Part shown: piece after piece, positions 37,551 to 46,633 of the stretch
Layout of the letters: every line of letters starts with the position of its first letter
Numbering within the stretch: the first letter of the stretch is position 1
Assembly: GCF_020911945.1 (NCBI RefSeq)
Contig: NZ_CP087135.1
Coordinates: forward strand, 1,116,001-1,180,000
Source: Flavobacterium galactosidilyticum
GTDB taxonomy: Bacteria; Bacteroidota; Bacteroidia; Flavobacteriales; Flavobacteriaceae
DNA length: 64,000 nucleotides
Direction: 5' to 3'
Made by a program: the position numbers and the translations under genes
The notes under the pieces: model-generated
Database searches by the model: none
What the model saw: only the letters and a program-made list of their open reading frames with translations
What the model was told of the DNA's origin: nothing

Positions 37551-38525
37551 ATGCATACCATTTCTCAGTATCAAAAATTTCTTGCCGATTATTTACAGTC
37601 ACAATATGAATCGAAAGAGCCTAAAAATTTGTATGAACCCATTCATTATATTTTAGATTTAGGAGGCAAGCGAATTCGTCCAGTATTGACTTTAATGGCA
37701 GCCGAAATTTTTGATGCCGATTATAAAAAAGCATTGCCAGCTGCGCTAGCGGTTGAAGTTTTTCATAACTTTTCGCTGGTTCATGATGATATTATGGATG
37801 ATGCGCCACTGCGAAGAGGGAAAGAAACGGTGCATGAAAAATGGGATCTAAACACGGGTATTCTCTCTGGTGATGCAATGTTAATATTGGCTTATCAGTA
37901 TTTTGAGCAATACGAACCAGCTGTTTTTAGAGACTTAGCTAAGTTATTTAGTAAAACAGCACTGGAAGTTTGTGAAGGTCAACAATGGGATGTTGATTTT
38001 GAAAAACGCAATGATGTTACCATTCCGGAATACTTGAAGATGATTCAGTACAAGACTGCTGTTCTAGTTGCTGCGGCAATGAAAATGGGCGCTATTATCG
38101 CAGAAACGACCGTAGAGAACGCTGATTTAATTTATGATTTTGGATTAAATCTTGGTTTGGCTTTTCAATTACAGGATGATTATCTAGACGCTTTTGGTAA
38201 TCCAGAAACCTTTGGTAAACAAGTTGGCGGAGACATTATTGAAAATAAAAAAACGTATTTGTACTTAAAAGCTATGGCTTTTTCTAGTGAAAAAGACGCG
38301 ATGGAGTTAACGCACTTATTTTCTATTCATCCAGAAGATAGCTCCGATAAAATAGAGGTTGTAAAAGAGCTTTTTAACAGTTCAGGTGCTGCCAAAGCTA
38401 CTCAAGATGCTATACATGATTTTACTTTTCTAGCTTTTCAAACTTTGGACAAAATGAAAATTAGTGCCGATAAAAAAGAGATGTTGAGAAATTTTGGCGA
38501 GAACTTAATGGGAAGAAAAGTTTAA
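37551..38525 (+). CDS. Polyprenyl synthetase (trans-prenyltransferase)
   Basis: 324 residues. Both aspartate-rich motifs are present: DDIMD at 79-83, followed by APLRRG, and DDYLD at 209-213. It also has GGKRIRP near the start for diphosphate binding. It condenses isopentenyl diphosphate onto an allylic diphosphate to make geranylgeranyl or longer chains for quinones or carotenoids; chain length cannot be decided by reading. Plus strand, divergent from yceI, followed after 72 bases by a small conserved gene. Confidence 0.93.
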   Translation: MHTISQYQKFLADYLQSQYESKEPKNLYEPIHYILDLGGKRIRPVLTLMAAEIFDADYKKALPAALAVEVFHNFSLVHDDIMDDAPLRRGKETVHEKWDLNTGILSGDAMLILAYQYFEQYEPAVFRDLAKLFSKTALEVCEGQQWDVDFEKRNDVTIPEYLKMIQYKTAVLVAAAMKMGAIIAETTVENADLIYDFGLNLGLAFQLQDDYLDAFGNPETFGKQVGGDIIENKKTYLYLKAMAFSSEKDAMELTHLFSIHPEDSSDKIEVVKELFNSSGAAKATQDAIHDFTFLAFQTLDKMKISADKKEMLRNFGENLMGRKV

Positions 38526-38597
38526 AAAAACCTTAGTAATGTCAATCGAATTAACAATTACAATTTCTAAAATCTGCGATCTTAAATCAAAAATTAC

Positions 38598-38951
38598 ATG
38601 TATTTAGCTCCCATAAATGCGGATTCGTTATTATTAGAAGCGGAAAAAGAAACCTTATATCTTAAATTAGTGGAACAACTTAATAAGGACTTTAATCTTG
38701 CTAATGAAGCAATTGATTTTCCTATGAGTATTTCTCCAAATGAATTAAAGTTACAACTGCATGAAAAAATCTACCGACTGATTCAATACAAGTTTGCCGA
38801 ATATCTCAATTTGCTATACATAATTGACGTTTCTGAAGAAGAAATAAAAAAACTTGACGGCTCTGATTTAGTCATTTTAGCGGAGCAAGTGGCGTTTTTA
38901 ATCTTAAAAAGAGAATGGCAAAAAGTTTGGTTTAGGAATAAATATCGCTAA
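38598..38951 (+). CDS. Small conserved protein, function unknown
   Basis: 117 residues, soluble, mostly helical and acidic, with no signal peptide or transmembrane segment. I do not recognise a named family. The codon use looks coding, and it follows the polyprenyl synthetase on the same strand, so the two may be co-transcribed. Confidence 0.75.
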   Translation: MYLAPINADSLLLEAEKETLYLKLVEQLNKDFNLANEAIDFPMSISPNELKLQLHEKIYRLIQYKFAEYLNLLYIIDVSEEEIKKLDGSDLVILAEQVAFLILKREWQKVWFRNKYR

Positions 38952-38977
38952 TACACCTCATTATTTTGCGGATTTCG

Positions 38978-39463
38978 TTAAAAGTAAACTCTTACAAAAG
39001 GCATAAAAGCACTTCCGTAGATACTGTTTTTATCATCCAATACATTATAACGTGCACCTATTGTTACGTTGCCAGAGCGATATCCTGCACCTATAAATAG
39101 TGCTGTATTCCAATAGTTTTGGGAGTTGCTGTTGGATCCTTCCAGGTTTACATTTACTCGCAGTTGCTCTAATTCTGCTGAAAGTTGAATTTGTCGTATC
39201 GGATTTAGTAATCCAATAATACTTCCTCCATAAAAATGAAAGGCGTAATAATCTTTTTGCTTCAAATATTTATACTGCAAACCCACACCTAAAGCTGCAT
39301 ATTCACTGAAGTTATAAATAGCACTTGGAGCAATTGAAATATCAGTATAACCAGAGCCTAAACCTAAGGCAAGATCACCACCAATTTGTACATTTTTCCA
39401 AAATTGATTTTCTTGTGGAGGCATGTTAGGTTGCTGTGCAATCGTAATAGTTGTAAATAACAA
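38978..39463 (-). CDS. Outer-membrane barrel-like protein, degenerate start (paralog of 43198-43740)
   Basis: The encoded protein is about 90 percent identical to the one at 43198-43740 across the mature part (SGYTDISIAPSAIYN; NPIRQIQLSAELEQLRVNV; ending AFMPFVRVYF). Alternating residues and the terminal Phe suggest a small beta-barrel. The region upstream still encodes a signal peptide (KKKLSF...FLAIITLLFTTITIAQ) in frame, but the codon matching the paralog's ATG is AAC, next to long A and T runs. Translation would need TTG at 39463, an upstream ATT, or the gene is dead. Confidence 0.6.
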   Translation of the reverse strand: MLFTTITIAQQPNMPPQENQFWKNVQIGGDLALGLGSGYTDISIAPSAIYNFSEYAALGVGLQYKYLKQKDYYAFHFYGGSIIGLLNPIRQIQLSAELEQLRVNVNLEGSNSNSQNYWNTALFIGAGYRSGNVTIGARYNVLDDKNSIYGSAFMPFVRVYF

Positions 39464-39642
39464 GGTGATAATCGCTAAAAATGATTTAATAGGATACTGA
39501 AAACTAAGTTTTTTTTTGTTAAAAAAAAATATTTTTTATTATTTTTTTTTATATAATATTGTAATAATTAATCTTAAAAGTGTGAATAAAGTGATTTTTT
39601 TGAAAAATATAAAAAAATAAAAACTTTTATTAACTATTAATT

Positions 39643-40476
39643 ATGACTAACAAATCAAAATTGGCATTCGACCTGCTGGAGCAGGAAATGGAAGTGATCT
39701 GTAAAGAGGATCAGGTTCGATTCGTTGGGGGAAGCGGTGGGTATACCTGGCAACAAATAATGGAAGCAATCAATAGCGGGAACATTGGACTAGTACCAGC
39801 TGGCTCATACGTTATGAGTAGCAGTGGTGACTCATTCACCTTTTTTGGGGGTGAATTAAATGAAGTGATTGTATCAAAAAAGAGTCCAGCTGCAGGTTCG
39901 TCTAGTGGGTTTGTTTTTTGGGACTGGTCAGACCATTCCGGTGGATCAGGGTCTTTCAGGTTAAGTAGTGGAGGATATGTTCAGGGCGGTGGTGGTTCAT
40001 CAGGTGGTGGTTCATCAGGTGGTGGTTCAACTGGCGATGGAGGTTATAACCCAACTAATTATGAATTAGCTAGAGATATTACTGCAGGAGCAATATCAAC
40101 CGGGCTATCCTTTAATGAATTTTATGCAAATATGTCCGTTGCTATATTTAGTAATACTCCCGTAACTGCAAATGATCTTTTAAAAAATATATTTGATAAT
40201 AATCCTGCAGGTTCCTTTGTGGATGATCTAAGAGCCGTGCAACAATTTAAAGGTATTGCAATTCTTAGTTTGACAGGTAAGCTGTTAGGGTACTCACAGG
40301 CATATGATAGTTTAGGTACCTTAAAAGACGATATACTCGATGGTGGTGGTGTATCTGCAGTAAATGTAGCAGATGCTGCCATAAATGTAGGTTCTTTATT
40401 TATAAAATCAAATGTAGTAGGGTTAGCTGTTTCGGGTGGTTGGCTATTAATTAAAGGACAACTTGACGATCAGTAG
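39643..40476 (+). CDS. Putative GG-leader secreted protein, candidate toxin
   Basis: 277 residues of unknown family. The N-terminus (1-30) is acidic/hydrophobic and ends KEDQVRFVGG, like double-glycine leaders cleaved by peptidase-containing ABC exporters. A Gly/Ser-rich stretch (about 90-137) contains three tandem repeats of GGGSS. The C-terminal half is helical, ending in a long hydrophobic stretch (ADAAINVGSLFIKSNVVGLA) that could insert in membranes. Two bases later a small membrane protein gene follows, the layout of a toxin and immunity pair. Bacteriocin-like function is inference; no exporter gene is nearby. Confidence 0.6.
   Translation: MTNKSKLAFDLLEQEMEVICKEDQVRFVGGSGGYTWQQIMEAINSGNIGLVPAGSYVMSSSGDSFTFFGGELNEVIVSKKSPAAGSSSGFVFWDWSDHSGGSGSFRLSSGGYVQGGGGSSGGGSSGGGSTGDGGYNPTNYELARDITAGAISTGLSFNEFYANMSVAIFSNTPVTANDLLKNIFDNNPAGSFVDDLRAVQQFKGIAILSLTGKLLGYSQAYDSLGTLKDDILDGGGVSAVNVADAAINVGSLFIKSNVVGLAVSGGWLLIKGQLDDQ
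39988..40032 (+). repeat. Three 15-bp tandem repeats coding the Gly/Ser linker
   Basis: GGTGGTGGTTCATCA occurs twice exactly and a third time ending ACT instead of TCA, in frame. Each copy encodes Gly-Gly-Gly-Ser-Ser/Thr, so copy-number change would alter linker length without a frameshift. Confidence 0.9.
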
Positions 40477-40478
40477 TT

Positions 40479-40898
40479 ATGGTATATAAATTATTCTATA
40501 TTATTTATAACGCCTATTATAAACATGGTGAGTATAAAAATGATATCCCTTCCCTAACGGTTGGAGGAATTTTTTTGGGTTGTTTTTTTGGAATTGGATT
40601 ATCAATTTCAACCATAATAGATTTGATGGATCCGGTATATGATCCGGTAAATAAAACATTATCAAAACCAAGTACATTGACTTCAATTTTAGCAGTAATT
40701 TTTTATGGTAGTATCGTTTATTTTGTTTTTTATTATAACAAAAGATACCGGAAAATATACGAAACTTATAAAGGAGATGTGTTTTTAAATAGTCAATTTG
40801 CAAAATATATTGGTTTTACTGCTGTTATTATTATTATAGTATCGCCGCTTATTATCTCATTGCTATATAATAAAATTTGTCGAGGGTATTGGGTTTAA
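40479..40898 (+). CDS. Small membrane protein, candidate immunity partner
   Basis: 139 residues with three predicted transmembrane helices (about 28-48, 70-88 and 108-130) and positively charged loops (NKRYRKIYETYKGD). I do not recognise a named family. It begins 2 bases after the stop of the GG-leader protein gene, so the two are certainly co-transcribed. Small polytopic membrane proteins with that position often protect the producer against a membrane-active peptide. This role is inferred from context only. Confidence 0.6.
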   Translation: MVYKLFYIIYNAYYKHGEYKNDIPSLTVGGIFLGCFFGIGLSISTIIDLMDPVYDPVNKTLSKPSTLTSILAVIFYGSIVYFVFYYNKRYRKIYETYKGDVFLNSQFAKYIGFTAVIIIIVSPLIISLLYNKICRGYWV

Positions 40899-41003
40899 TT
40901 TTATGTGCCATTGAAAAATTATATTAGGGCAGAATACAAACATGGATTAAGATTTCTTTAAACGATTGTATCTATTGTTCCATTAAAAAAAATGTAGTTA
41001 TAT

Positions 41004-41564
41004 ATGAAAAAAAAACTAGTGTTTGTAGGTAATAAACCACCTATGCGAGAAACATTGGCCAATGAAATAGATTCATTCGATTATGTTATGCGCATCAACC
41101 GAATGAATTATGTGGGTCATACTGGAAATAGAATTGATGGCCTGTGTTTAGAGGCAAATGATGCATTTAAGTATGAATTTAAAGGAGGTGAAAACAAAAA
41201 ATCCATAAAAAATGCAGGTCAGATTCTTATGAGACCTTTCTGGCACAGCAAATTCTCAAATTGGGACGAGTATTTAACCGAAGAGCAATATAAAAACATT
41301 GAGTTAATTGAAGATCGATTTGCTATAAATGAAACAGGATTTGAACGTTTAACTACATCTATTTTGTTATTAGGCTATTTACTAAATTCACATTGGAATG
41401 ATGAGTATGATATTTATATAACTTGTCTGGATGTAGAAAATCGCGCGTTGTTAATCGACAATTTCCCTATTTGGAATTGGCATAAGGGTTCAGGTTTGTA
41501 TGAACAACGCTTTTTAATGGATAAATTAAAAAACAAACAAATATTCAGGCTAGAGGATGAATGA
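41004..41564 (+). CDS. Sialyltransferase-like glycosyltransferase (GT29/GT42 type)
   Basis: 186 residues. The N-terminus LVFVGNKPPMRETLANEIDS, then FDYVMRINRMN and TGNRIDGL, follows the pattern of sialyltransferase nucleotide-binding motifs (VGN, Ile-Asp-x-x-Asp-x-Val-x-Arg-x-Asn, Gly-x-x-x-Asp). The protein is short for a full GT29 domain. It overlaps the next gene by 8 bases; that gene encodes a CMP-sialate synthetase-like protein, which strengthens the idea that the donor is a CMP-nonulosonic acid. The acceptor is unknown. Confidence 0.65.
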   Translation: MKKKLVFVGNKPPMRETLANEIDSFDYVMRINRMNYVGHTGNRIDGLCLEANDAFKYEFKGGENKKSIKNAGQILMRPFWHSKFSNWDEYLTEEQYKNIELIEDRFAINETGFERLTTSILLLGYLLNSHWNDEYDIYITCLDVENRALLIDNFPIWNWHKGSGLYEQRFLMDKLKNKQIFRLEDE

Positions 41565-42228
41565 TATACCAATAATTGTTCCTGTTAAGTCAATTAGCAT
41601 ACGATGTCCATATAAGAACTATTTTCTTCTCCCTTATACTTTAGATTATTTGAAAGCCGAAGGAAAAAAAAATGTCTGGGTTGTTTCTGACGCAGAGGAT
41701 CTCTTAAAAACGGCAGAAGATTATGGGTATAGAACTTTTTTGGAAACTAGAAATGAAGGTCAAGACGAGCTTTCTTCCTGCTGGTCTTTTCTTCAAAATA
41801 ATAACTTCGAACGTTTTATCCTGTGTCCGGTTACACATCCATTTAAATCAATTGGGTTGATAGATGAAATGGGGTACCTTATGACTAAGAATTATGATAC
41901 TCTTGATTTTATTGCTACATCTAATACTATGCCAGATAGAGAACAATATTTTATAGAACAAAATGAGGAAGCCGAGTATCGATTTAAAAAAACATTGAAT
42001 AATAGAAAAGGAAAACTTAGCAAACCATCGGAAACCATTATTGATGGTTCCATGTATTTAATAAAAAGAGCATTCTTAAATAAGGTAGTATTATCAGGAG
42101 ATACAAATGCAACATTTTGGAGCGGTCGTTTCTCTTGCGTAAAAAATAATGTCCCATTTCTTGACATTGATAGTCCCGAAGATCTTGAAAAATTTAAATT
42201 TATTTGCAATCTAACAAAACAGGTTTAA
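41557..42228 (+). CDS. Acylneuraminate cytidylyltransferase-like protein
   Basis: 223 residues with a nucleotidyltransferase fold. The start IPIIVPVKSISIRCPYKN is a variant of the IPARxGSKRxPxKN motif that binds CTP in CMP-sialate synthetases, and the end FLDIDSPEDLEKFKF is the typical C-terminal motif of that family. It would activate a sialic-acid-like sugar for the glycosyltransferases on either side. Overlaps the previous gene by 8 bases and precedes a GT2 gene by 4. The substitution of GSK by SIS leaves the activity to be tested. Confidence 0.7.
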   Translation: MNDIPIIVPVKSISIRCPYKNYFLLPYTLDYLKAEGKKNVWVVSDAEDLLKTAEDYGYRTFLETRNEGQDELSSCWSFLQNNNFERFILCPVTHPFKSIGLIDEMGYLMTKNYDTLDFIATSNTMPDREQYFIEQNEEAEYRFKKTLNNRKGKLSKPSETIIDGSMYLIKRAFLNKVVLSGDTNATFWSGRFSCVKNNVPFLDIDSPEDLEKFKFICNLTKQV

Positions 42229-42232
42229 ACTT

Positions 42233-43132
42233 ATGCCACAAACAACCGTACTTATTCCTACTTACAATTGCGCAAAATATATAGTACCAGCCATAAAAAG
42301 TGTTCTTGCCCAGAAATATGCTGACTATGAATTGTTAATCATTGATGATGGCAGTACCGATACTACGGAGGAAATTGTTTCTAAAATATCGGATAGTCGC
42401 ATTGTTTACCTTAAAAACAGTTGCAATAAAGGCATTGTATATACTTTAAACAAAGGTATTGAGATGGCAAAAGGTGAATACATTGCCCGAATGGATGCCG
42501 ATGATATTGTTCTAGGAAACCGTTTGCAGGCGCAAACCGATTTTCTTACTAAGAACCCTGATTATGGGATTGTTGGCGGCTGGTATCAGGTGACTAATGA
42601 GAATGGAAAAATAATTGATACCGTAGAAGGTGTCACAGACTACGGCAGCGCACAATTGGGACTGTTATTTCGCAATCAGTTTACTCATTCTGCCGTTACC
42701 ATGCGTACTGATTTAGCAAAGCAATTAAAGTACGATCCTGAGTTTCAATATTGTGAAGATTATGATCTTTGGGTGCGTTTTGCAGAAGTTAGCAAAGTCG
42801 CTAATTTGCCAGCTTATTATCTCAGTTATCGCTGGTATAGTGAGAATAGTTGTAATCGTAAACAAAAAGAATTAAAACAAGCTATTTTAAATTTATTATC
42901 ACGTGAGTTAGATAAAATAGAAGTGGAGCATACGGCTGAAGAGTTGATGTTGCATGCTGGGGTTTGTTTTGGTATGGCGCCTAAGCTGTTTAAAAATGAA
43001 GAAAAAATAAATGGACTAAATCAATGGTACGATAAGGTTTTTGCTTCAGAAGTTTTGATTCAACGATATGATGAGGAATGGTTACTAGATTTTAGAAAAA
43101 ATATTTTAGGAAAGTATTGCGGGATATATTAA
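42233..43132 (+). CDS. Family 2 glycosyltransferase
   Basis: 299 residues, GT-A fold. TVLIPTYNCAKYIVPAI opens the domain, followed by LLIIDDGSTDTTEEIV and the metal-binding DxD region IARMDADDIVLGNRL. The acceptor-side motif reads YCEDYDLWVRFAEV. No transmembrane segment. Third gene of a compact cluster with the sialyltransferase-like and cytidylyltransferase-like genes, probably building a surface glycan. Confidence 0.92.
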   Translation: MPQTTVLIPTYNCAKYIVPAIKSVLAQKYADYELLIIDDGSTDTTEEIVSKISDSRIVYLKNSCNKGIVYTLNKGIEMAKGEYIARMDADDIVLGNRLQAQTDFLTKNPDYGIVGGWYQVTNENGKIIDTVEGVTDYGSAQLGLLFRNQFTHSAVTMRTDLAKQLKYDPEFQYCEDYDLWVRFAEVSKVANLPAYYLSYRWYSENSCNRKQKELKQAILNLLSRELDKIEVEHTAEELMLHAGVCFGMAPKLFKNEEKINGLNQWYDKVFASEVLIQRYDEEWLLDFRKNILGKYCGIY

Positions 43133-43197
43133 ATCTAAAGGAATCCTAGATGTTTTTTATGTTAAGATAAGTTTAGCTCCGTTTATGTGGATTTCCC

Positions 43198-43740
43198 TCA
43201 AAAATAAACCCTTACAAAAGGCATAAAAGCACTTCCGTAAATGCTGTTTTTATCATCCAAAACATTATAACGGGCGCCAATTGTAGCATTTCCGGATCTG
43301 TATCCTGCGCCAACAAATAATGCGGTGTTCCAATAATCTTGGGAGTTGCTATTGGATCCAACTAAATTAACATTTACTCGTAATTGTTCTAGTTCTGCCG
43401 AAAGTTGGATTTGTCGTATCGGATTTAGTAATCCAATAATACTTCCACCATAGAAATGAGAAGCGTAATAATTTTTTTGTTTTAGATATTTATATTGCAA
43501 ACCTAAACCTAAAGCTGCATATTCGTTGAGGTTGTAAATAGCACTTGGAGCAATTGAAATATCAGTATAACCAGAGCCAAACCCCAAACCAAGACCGCCT
43601 CCAAATTGCACATTTCTCCAAAACTGATTTTCTGGCTGTGGAGCCATGTTAGTCTGTTGTGCAATCGTAATAGTTGTAAAAAACAAGGTGATAATCGCTA
43701 GTAATGATGGATAACCATTTAAAAAGGATTTCTTTTTCAT
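43198..43740 (-). CDS. Outer-membrane barrel-like protein (intact paralog)
   Basis: 180 residues with a signal peptide ending TITIAQ and an intact ATG. The mature part looks like a small beta-barrel ending in Phe (FVRVYF), typical of outer-membrane proteins. It is about 90 percent identical to the product at 38978-39463, on the same strand. The two copies bracket the candidate toxin and glycosylation genes. Function unknown. Confidence 0.8.
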   Translation of the reverse strand: MKKKSFLNGYPSLLAIITLFFTTITIAQQTNMAPQPENQFWRNVQFGGGLGLGFGSGYTDISIAPSAIYNLNEYAALGLGLQYKYLKQKNYYASHFYGGSIIGLLNPIRQIQLSAELEQLRVNVNLVGSNSNSQDYWNTALFVGAGYRSGNATIGARYNVLDDKNSIYGSAFMPFVRVYF

Positions 43741-43858
43741 GAGTTTTAAATTTTTAACAAGATAGTATGTAAAAGTATCTTAAAATAAAGTATAAATTTA
43801 TTGTATTATTGTACTTTTGCCAAACTATTTTAACAAAAAAGTATATTCACTCAATATT

Positions 43859-46633
43859 ATGGATAGGTTTTCATTTTTAAACGCAGCACACACCGAATTT
43901 TTCGCACAGTTATACGATCAATATTTAGAAAATCCAGATAGCGTTGAGCCTAGTTGGAGAAGTTTTTTTCAAGGTTTCGATTTTGGAATGACGACTTACA
44001 ATGAGGAGAGCAAAGTGGAACAAATTGCAAATTTTGCTTCAAACAACTCAGATTGCAGTTTGGTTTCTGATAAACTTCAAAAAGAATTCAATGTATTGAA
44101 ATTAATTGATGGATATCGTTCTCGCGGCCATTTGTTTACTAAAACGAATCCCGTTAGAGAAAGACGCGCTTCATCACCAACACTTGCTATTGAAAACTTC
44201 GGACTTTCGTCTGCAGATTTAAATACCGTTTTTGATGCCGCAAAGGCAATTCACATTGCGCCTTGTACACTTAAGGAAATCATCTTACACTTAGATTCAA
44301 TATATTGTCAGCATATAGGGGTTGAATATATGTATATTCGTAATCCGGAGGTAAAAGAATGGATCCAAAAGAAATTAGGTGTTAATGATAACCAACCTGC
44401 ATTTTCAACGGATGAAAAAAAATCAATTCTGAATAAATTAAACCAAGCCGTTTCTTTTGAAAACTTTTTGCATACAAAATATGTAGGTCAAAAACGTTTT
44501 TCTCTTGAAGGTGGGGAGTCTGTAATTCCTGCTCTGGATGCTTTAATCGAAAAAGCGGCAGAAAAAGGAGTGGAACACTTTGTTATGGGAATGGCGCACC
44601 GTGGTCGTTTGAATGTTTTAGCGAATATCTTCGGAAAATCGACTCAGGATATTTTTGGAGAATTTGACGGTAAAGACTACGATCAAGAATATTTTGATGG
44701 TGATGTAAAATACCACTTAGGACTTACGGCTGAAAAAGTGACTAAGTCTGGAAAAAATATAAATATTAATTTAGCTCCAAATCCTTCACATCTTGAAACA
44801 GTAGGTGCTGTTATTGAGGGAATCACAAGAGCAAAACAAGATAGATATTTCCCTAACGATTTTTCTAAAGTATTGCCCATCGCCGTTCACGGAGATGCTG
44901 CAATTGCTGGTCAGGGAATTTTGTACGAAATTGTACAAATGGCGCAATTAGATGGATACAAAACTGGCGGAACAATTCATATTGTTATCAATAATCAAGT
45001 TGGTTTTACCACTAATTATATTGACGCGCGTTCTTCAAAGTATTGTACTGATGTTGCTAAGGTAACACTTTCACCAGTATTACACGTAAATGCTGATGAT
45101 GCTGAAGCGGTGGTACACGCCATGTCTTTTGCCTTAGATTATAGAATGCAGTTTGGTCGTGATGTATTTATCGATTTGTTAGGATACAGAAAATATGGGC
45201 ATAATGAAGGTGACGAACCTCGTTTTACACAACCGGTTCTTTATAAATTAATAGCGAAACATGAAAATCCAAGAGATATTTATGCTGATAAATTATTGGC
45301 TGCTGGAGTTATTGATGCCACTTACGTAAAAGGCTTGGAGGTAGAGTACAAGTCTAATCTTGAAGTGAATCTTGAAGAATCACGTAAAAAAGATTTGACG
45401 ATAATTACTCCATTTATGCAAAATGAATGGCAAGGTTTTACAAGAGTTTCTAACGATGGAATGCTTGAAAAATTTGATACTTCTTACACTAAAGAAGGAC
45501 TTACGGCTGTTGCAAATGCAGTGTGTAATTTACCATCAGATAAAAAGTTTATTAATAAAATTCAGAAACTAATCAACGATAGAAAAACAATGTTTTTCGA
45601 CACTAATAAGTTAGATTGGGGAATGGCAGAGCATTTAGCGTACGGGTCATTGTTGCAGGAAGGATATGATGTTCGTATTTCTGGACAAGATGTAGAGCGT
45701 GGTACTTTTTCGCACCGTCATGCTGTTGTAAAAGTAGAAGATTCAGAGGAAGAGGTAACTCTTATAAATAGTTTAGAAGGTAAAAAAGGGAAGTTTAATA
45801 TCTTCAACTCTTTACTGTCAGAATATGGTGTACTTGGTTTTGACTACGGTTATGCATTAGCAAATCCAAATACATTGACGATTTGGGAAGCACAGTTTGG
45901 AGATTTCTCTAATGGAGCCCAAATTATGATTGACCAATACATTTCTTGTGGCGAAGATAAATGGAACAACCAGAACGGAATTGTTTTGTTATTGCCTCAC
46001 GGATATGAAGGGCAAGGAGCAGAGCATTCTTCTGCTAGAATGGAAAGATACTTACAGCTTTGTGCGAGACACAATATGTATGTTGCTGATTGTACAACGC
46101 CAGCGAACTTCTTTCACTTGTTAAGACGACAAATGAAAACAACTTTCCGTAAACCACTTGTTGTGTTTACACCAAAGAGTTTGTTGCGTGATCCAAGATG
46201 TGTATCTCCAATAGAAGATTTCACACAAGGAACTTTCCAAGAAACTTTCGATGATGAAACAGTAAATAAAGCGGAAGTGAAAACATTAGTTTTCTGTACT
46301 GGAAAATTCTATTATGATATCGTTGCCGAAAGAGAAATTAACGGTCGTAATGATGTTGCAGTGGTTAGAATTGAGCAATTGTTTCCACTTCCAGTAGAAC
46401 AGTTGAAAGCTATTGTTGCTAAATATCCAAATGCTGATGATTATGTTTGGGCACAGGAAGAGCCTAAAAACATGGGGGCGTATAGTTATATGTTAATGAA
46501 TTTTGACTTAGTCAAATGGAGATTAGCTTCGTTAAAAGCATACGCGGCACCAGCAGCAGGAAGTTATACAAGAGCAAAACGCCGTCACGCCGATGCGATT
46601 CAAATGGTATTTGATAAAGATTTATTTAGATAA
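43859..46633 (+). CDS. sucA: 2-oxoglutarate dehydrogenase E1 component
   Basis: 924 residues from the ATG at 43859, where the conserved MDRFSFLNAAHTEFFAQLYDQY begins; a TTG 42 bases upstream is in frame but unlikely. It decarboxylates 2-oxoglutarate with thiamine diphosphate in the TCA cycle. Motifs: GMAHRGRLNVLANI, HGDAAIAGQG for the cofactor, and YRKYGHNEGDEPRFTQP; the C-terminal domain carries LLPHGYEGQGAEHSSAR. The stop codon overlaps the ATG of a small DUF4160 gene by one base; sucB follows after two small genes. Confidence 0.96.
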   Translation: MDRFSFLNAAHTEFFAQLYDQYLENPDSVEPSWRSFFQGFDFGMTTYNEESKVEQIANFASNNSDCSLVSDKLQKEFNVLKLIDGYRSRGHLFTKTNPVRERRASSPTLAIENFGLSSADLNTVFDAAKAIHIAPCTLKEIILHLDSIYCQHIGVEYMYIRNPEVKEWIQKKLGVNDNQPAFSTDEKKSILNKLNQAVSFENFLHTKYVGQKRFSLEGGESVIPALDALIEKAAEKGVEHFVMGMAHRGRLNVLANIFGKSTQDIFGEFDGKDYDQEYFDGDVKYHLGLTAEKVTKSGKNININLAPNPSHLETVGAVIEGITRAKQDRYFPNDFSKVLPIAVHGDAAIAGQGILYEIVQMAQLDGYKTGGTIHIVINNQVGFTTNYIDARSSKYCTDVAKVTLSPVLHVNADDAEAVVHAMSFALDYRMQFGRDVFIDLLGYRKYGHNEGDEPRFTQPVLYKLIAKHENPRDIYADKLLAAGVIDATYVKGLEVEYKSNLEVNLEESRKKDLTIITPFMQNEWQGFTRVSNDGMLEKFDTSYTKEGLTAVANAVCNLPSDKKFINKIQKLINDRKTMFFDTNKLDWGMAEHLAYGSLLQEGYDVRISGQDVERGTFSHRHAVVKVEDSEEEVTLINSLEGKKGKFNIFNSLLSEYGVLGFDYGYALANPNTLTIWEAQFGDFSNGAQIMIDQYISCGEDKWNNQNGIVLLLPHGYEGQGAEHSSARMERYLQLCARHNMYVADCTTPANFFHLLRRQMKTTFRKPLVVFTPKSLLRDPRCVSPIEDFTQGTFQETFDDETVNKAEVKTLVFCTGKFYYDIVAEREINGRNDVAVVRIEQLFPLPVEQLKAIVAKYPNADDYVWAQEEPKNMGAYSYMLMNFDLVKWRLASLKAYAAPAAGSYTRAKRRHADAIQMVFDKDLFR

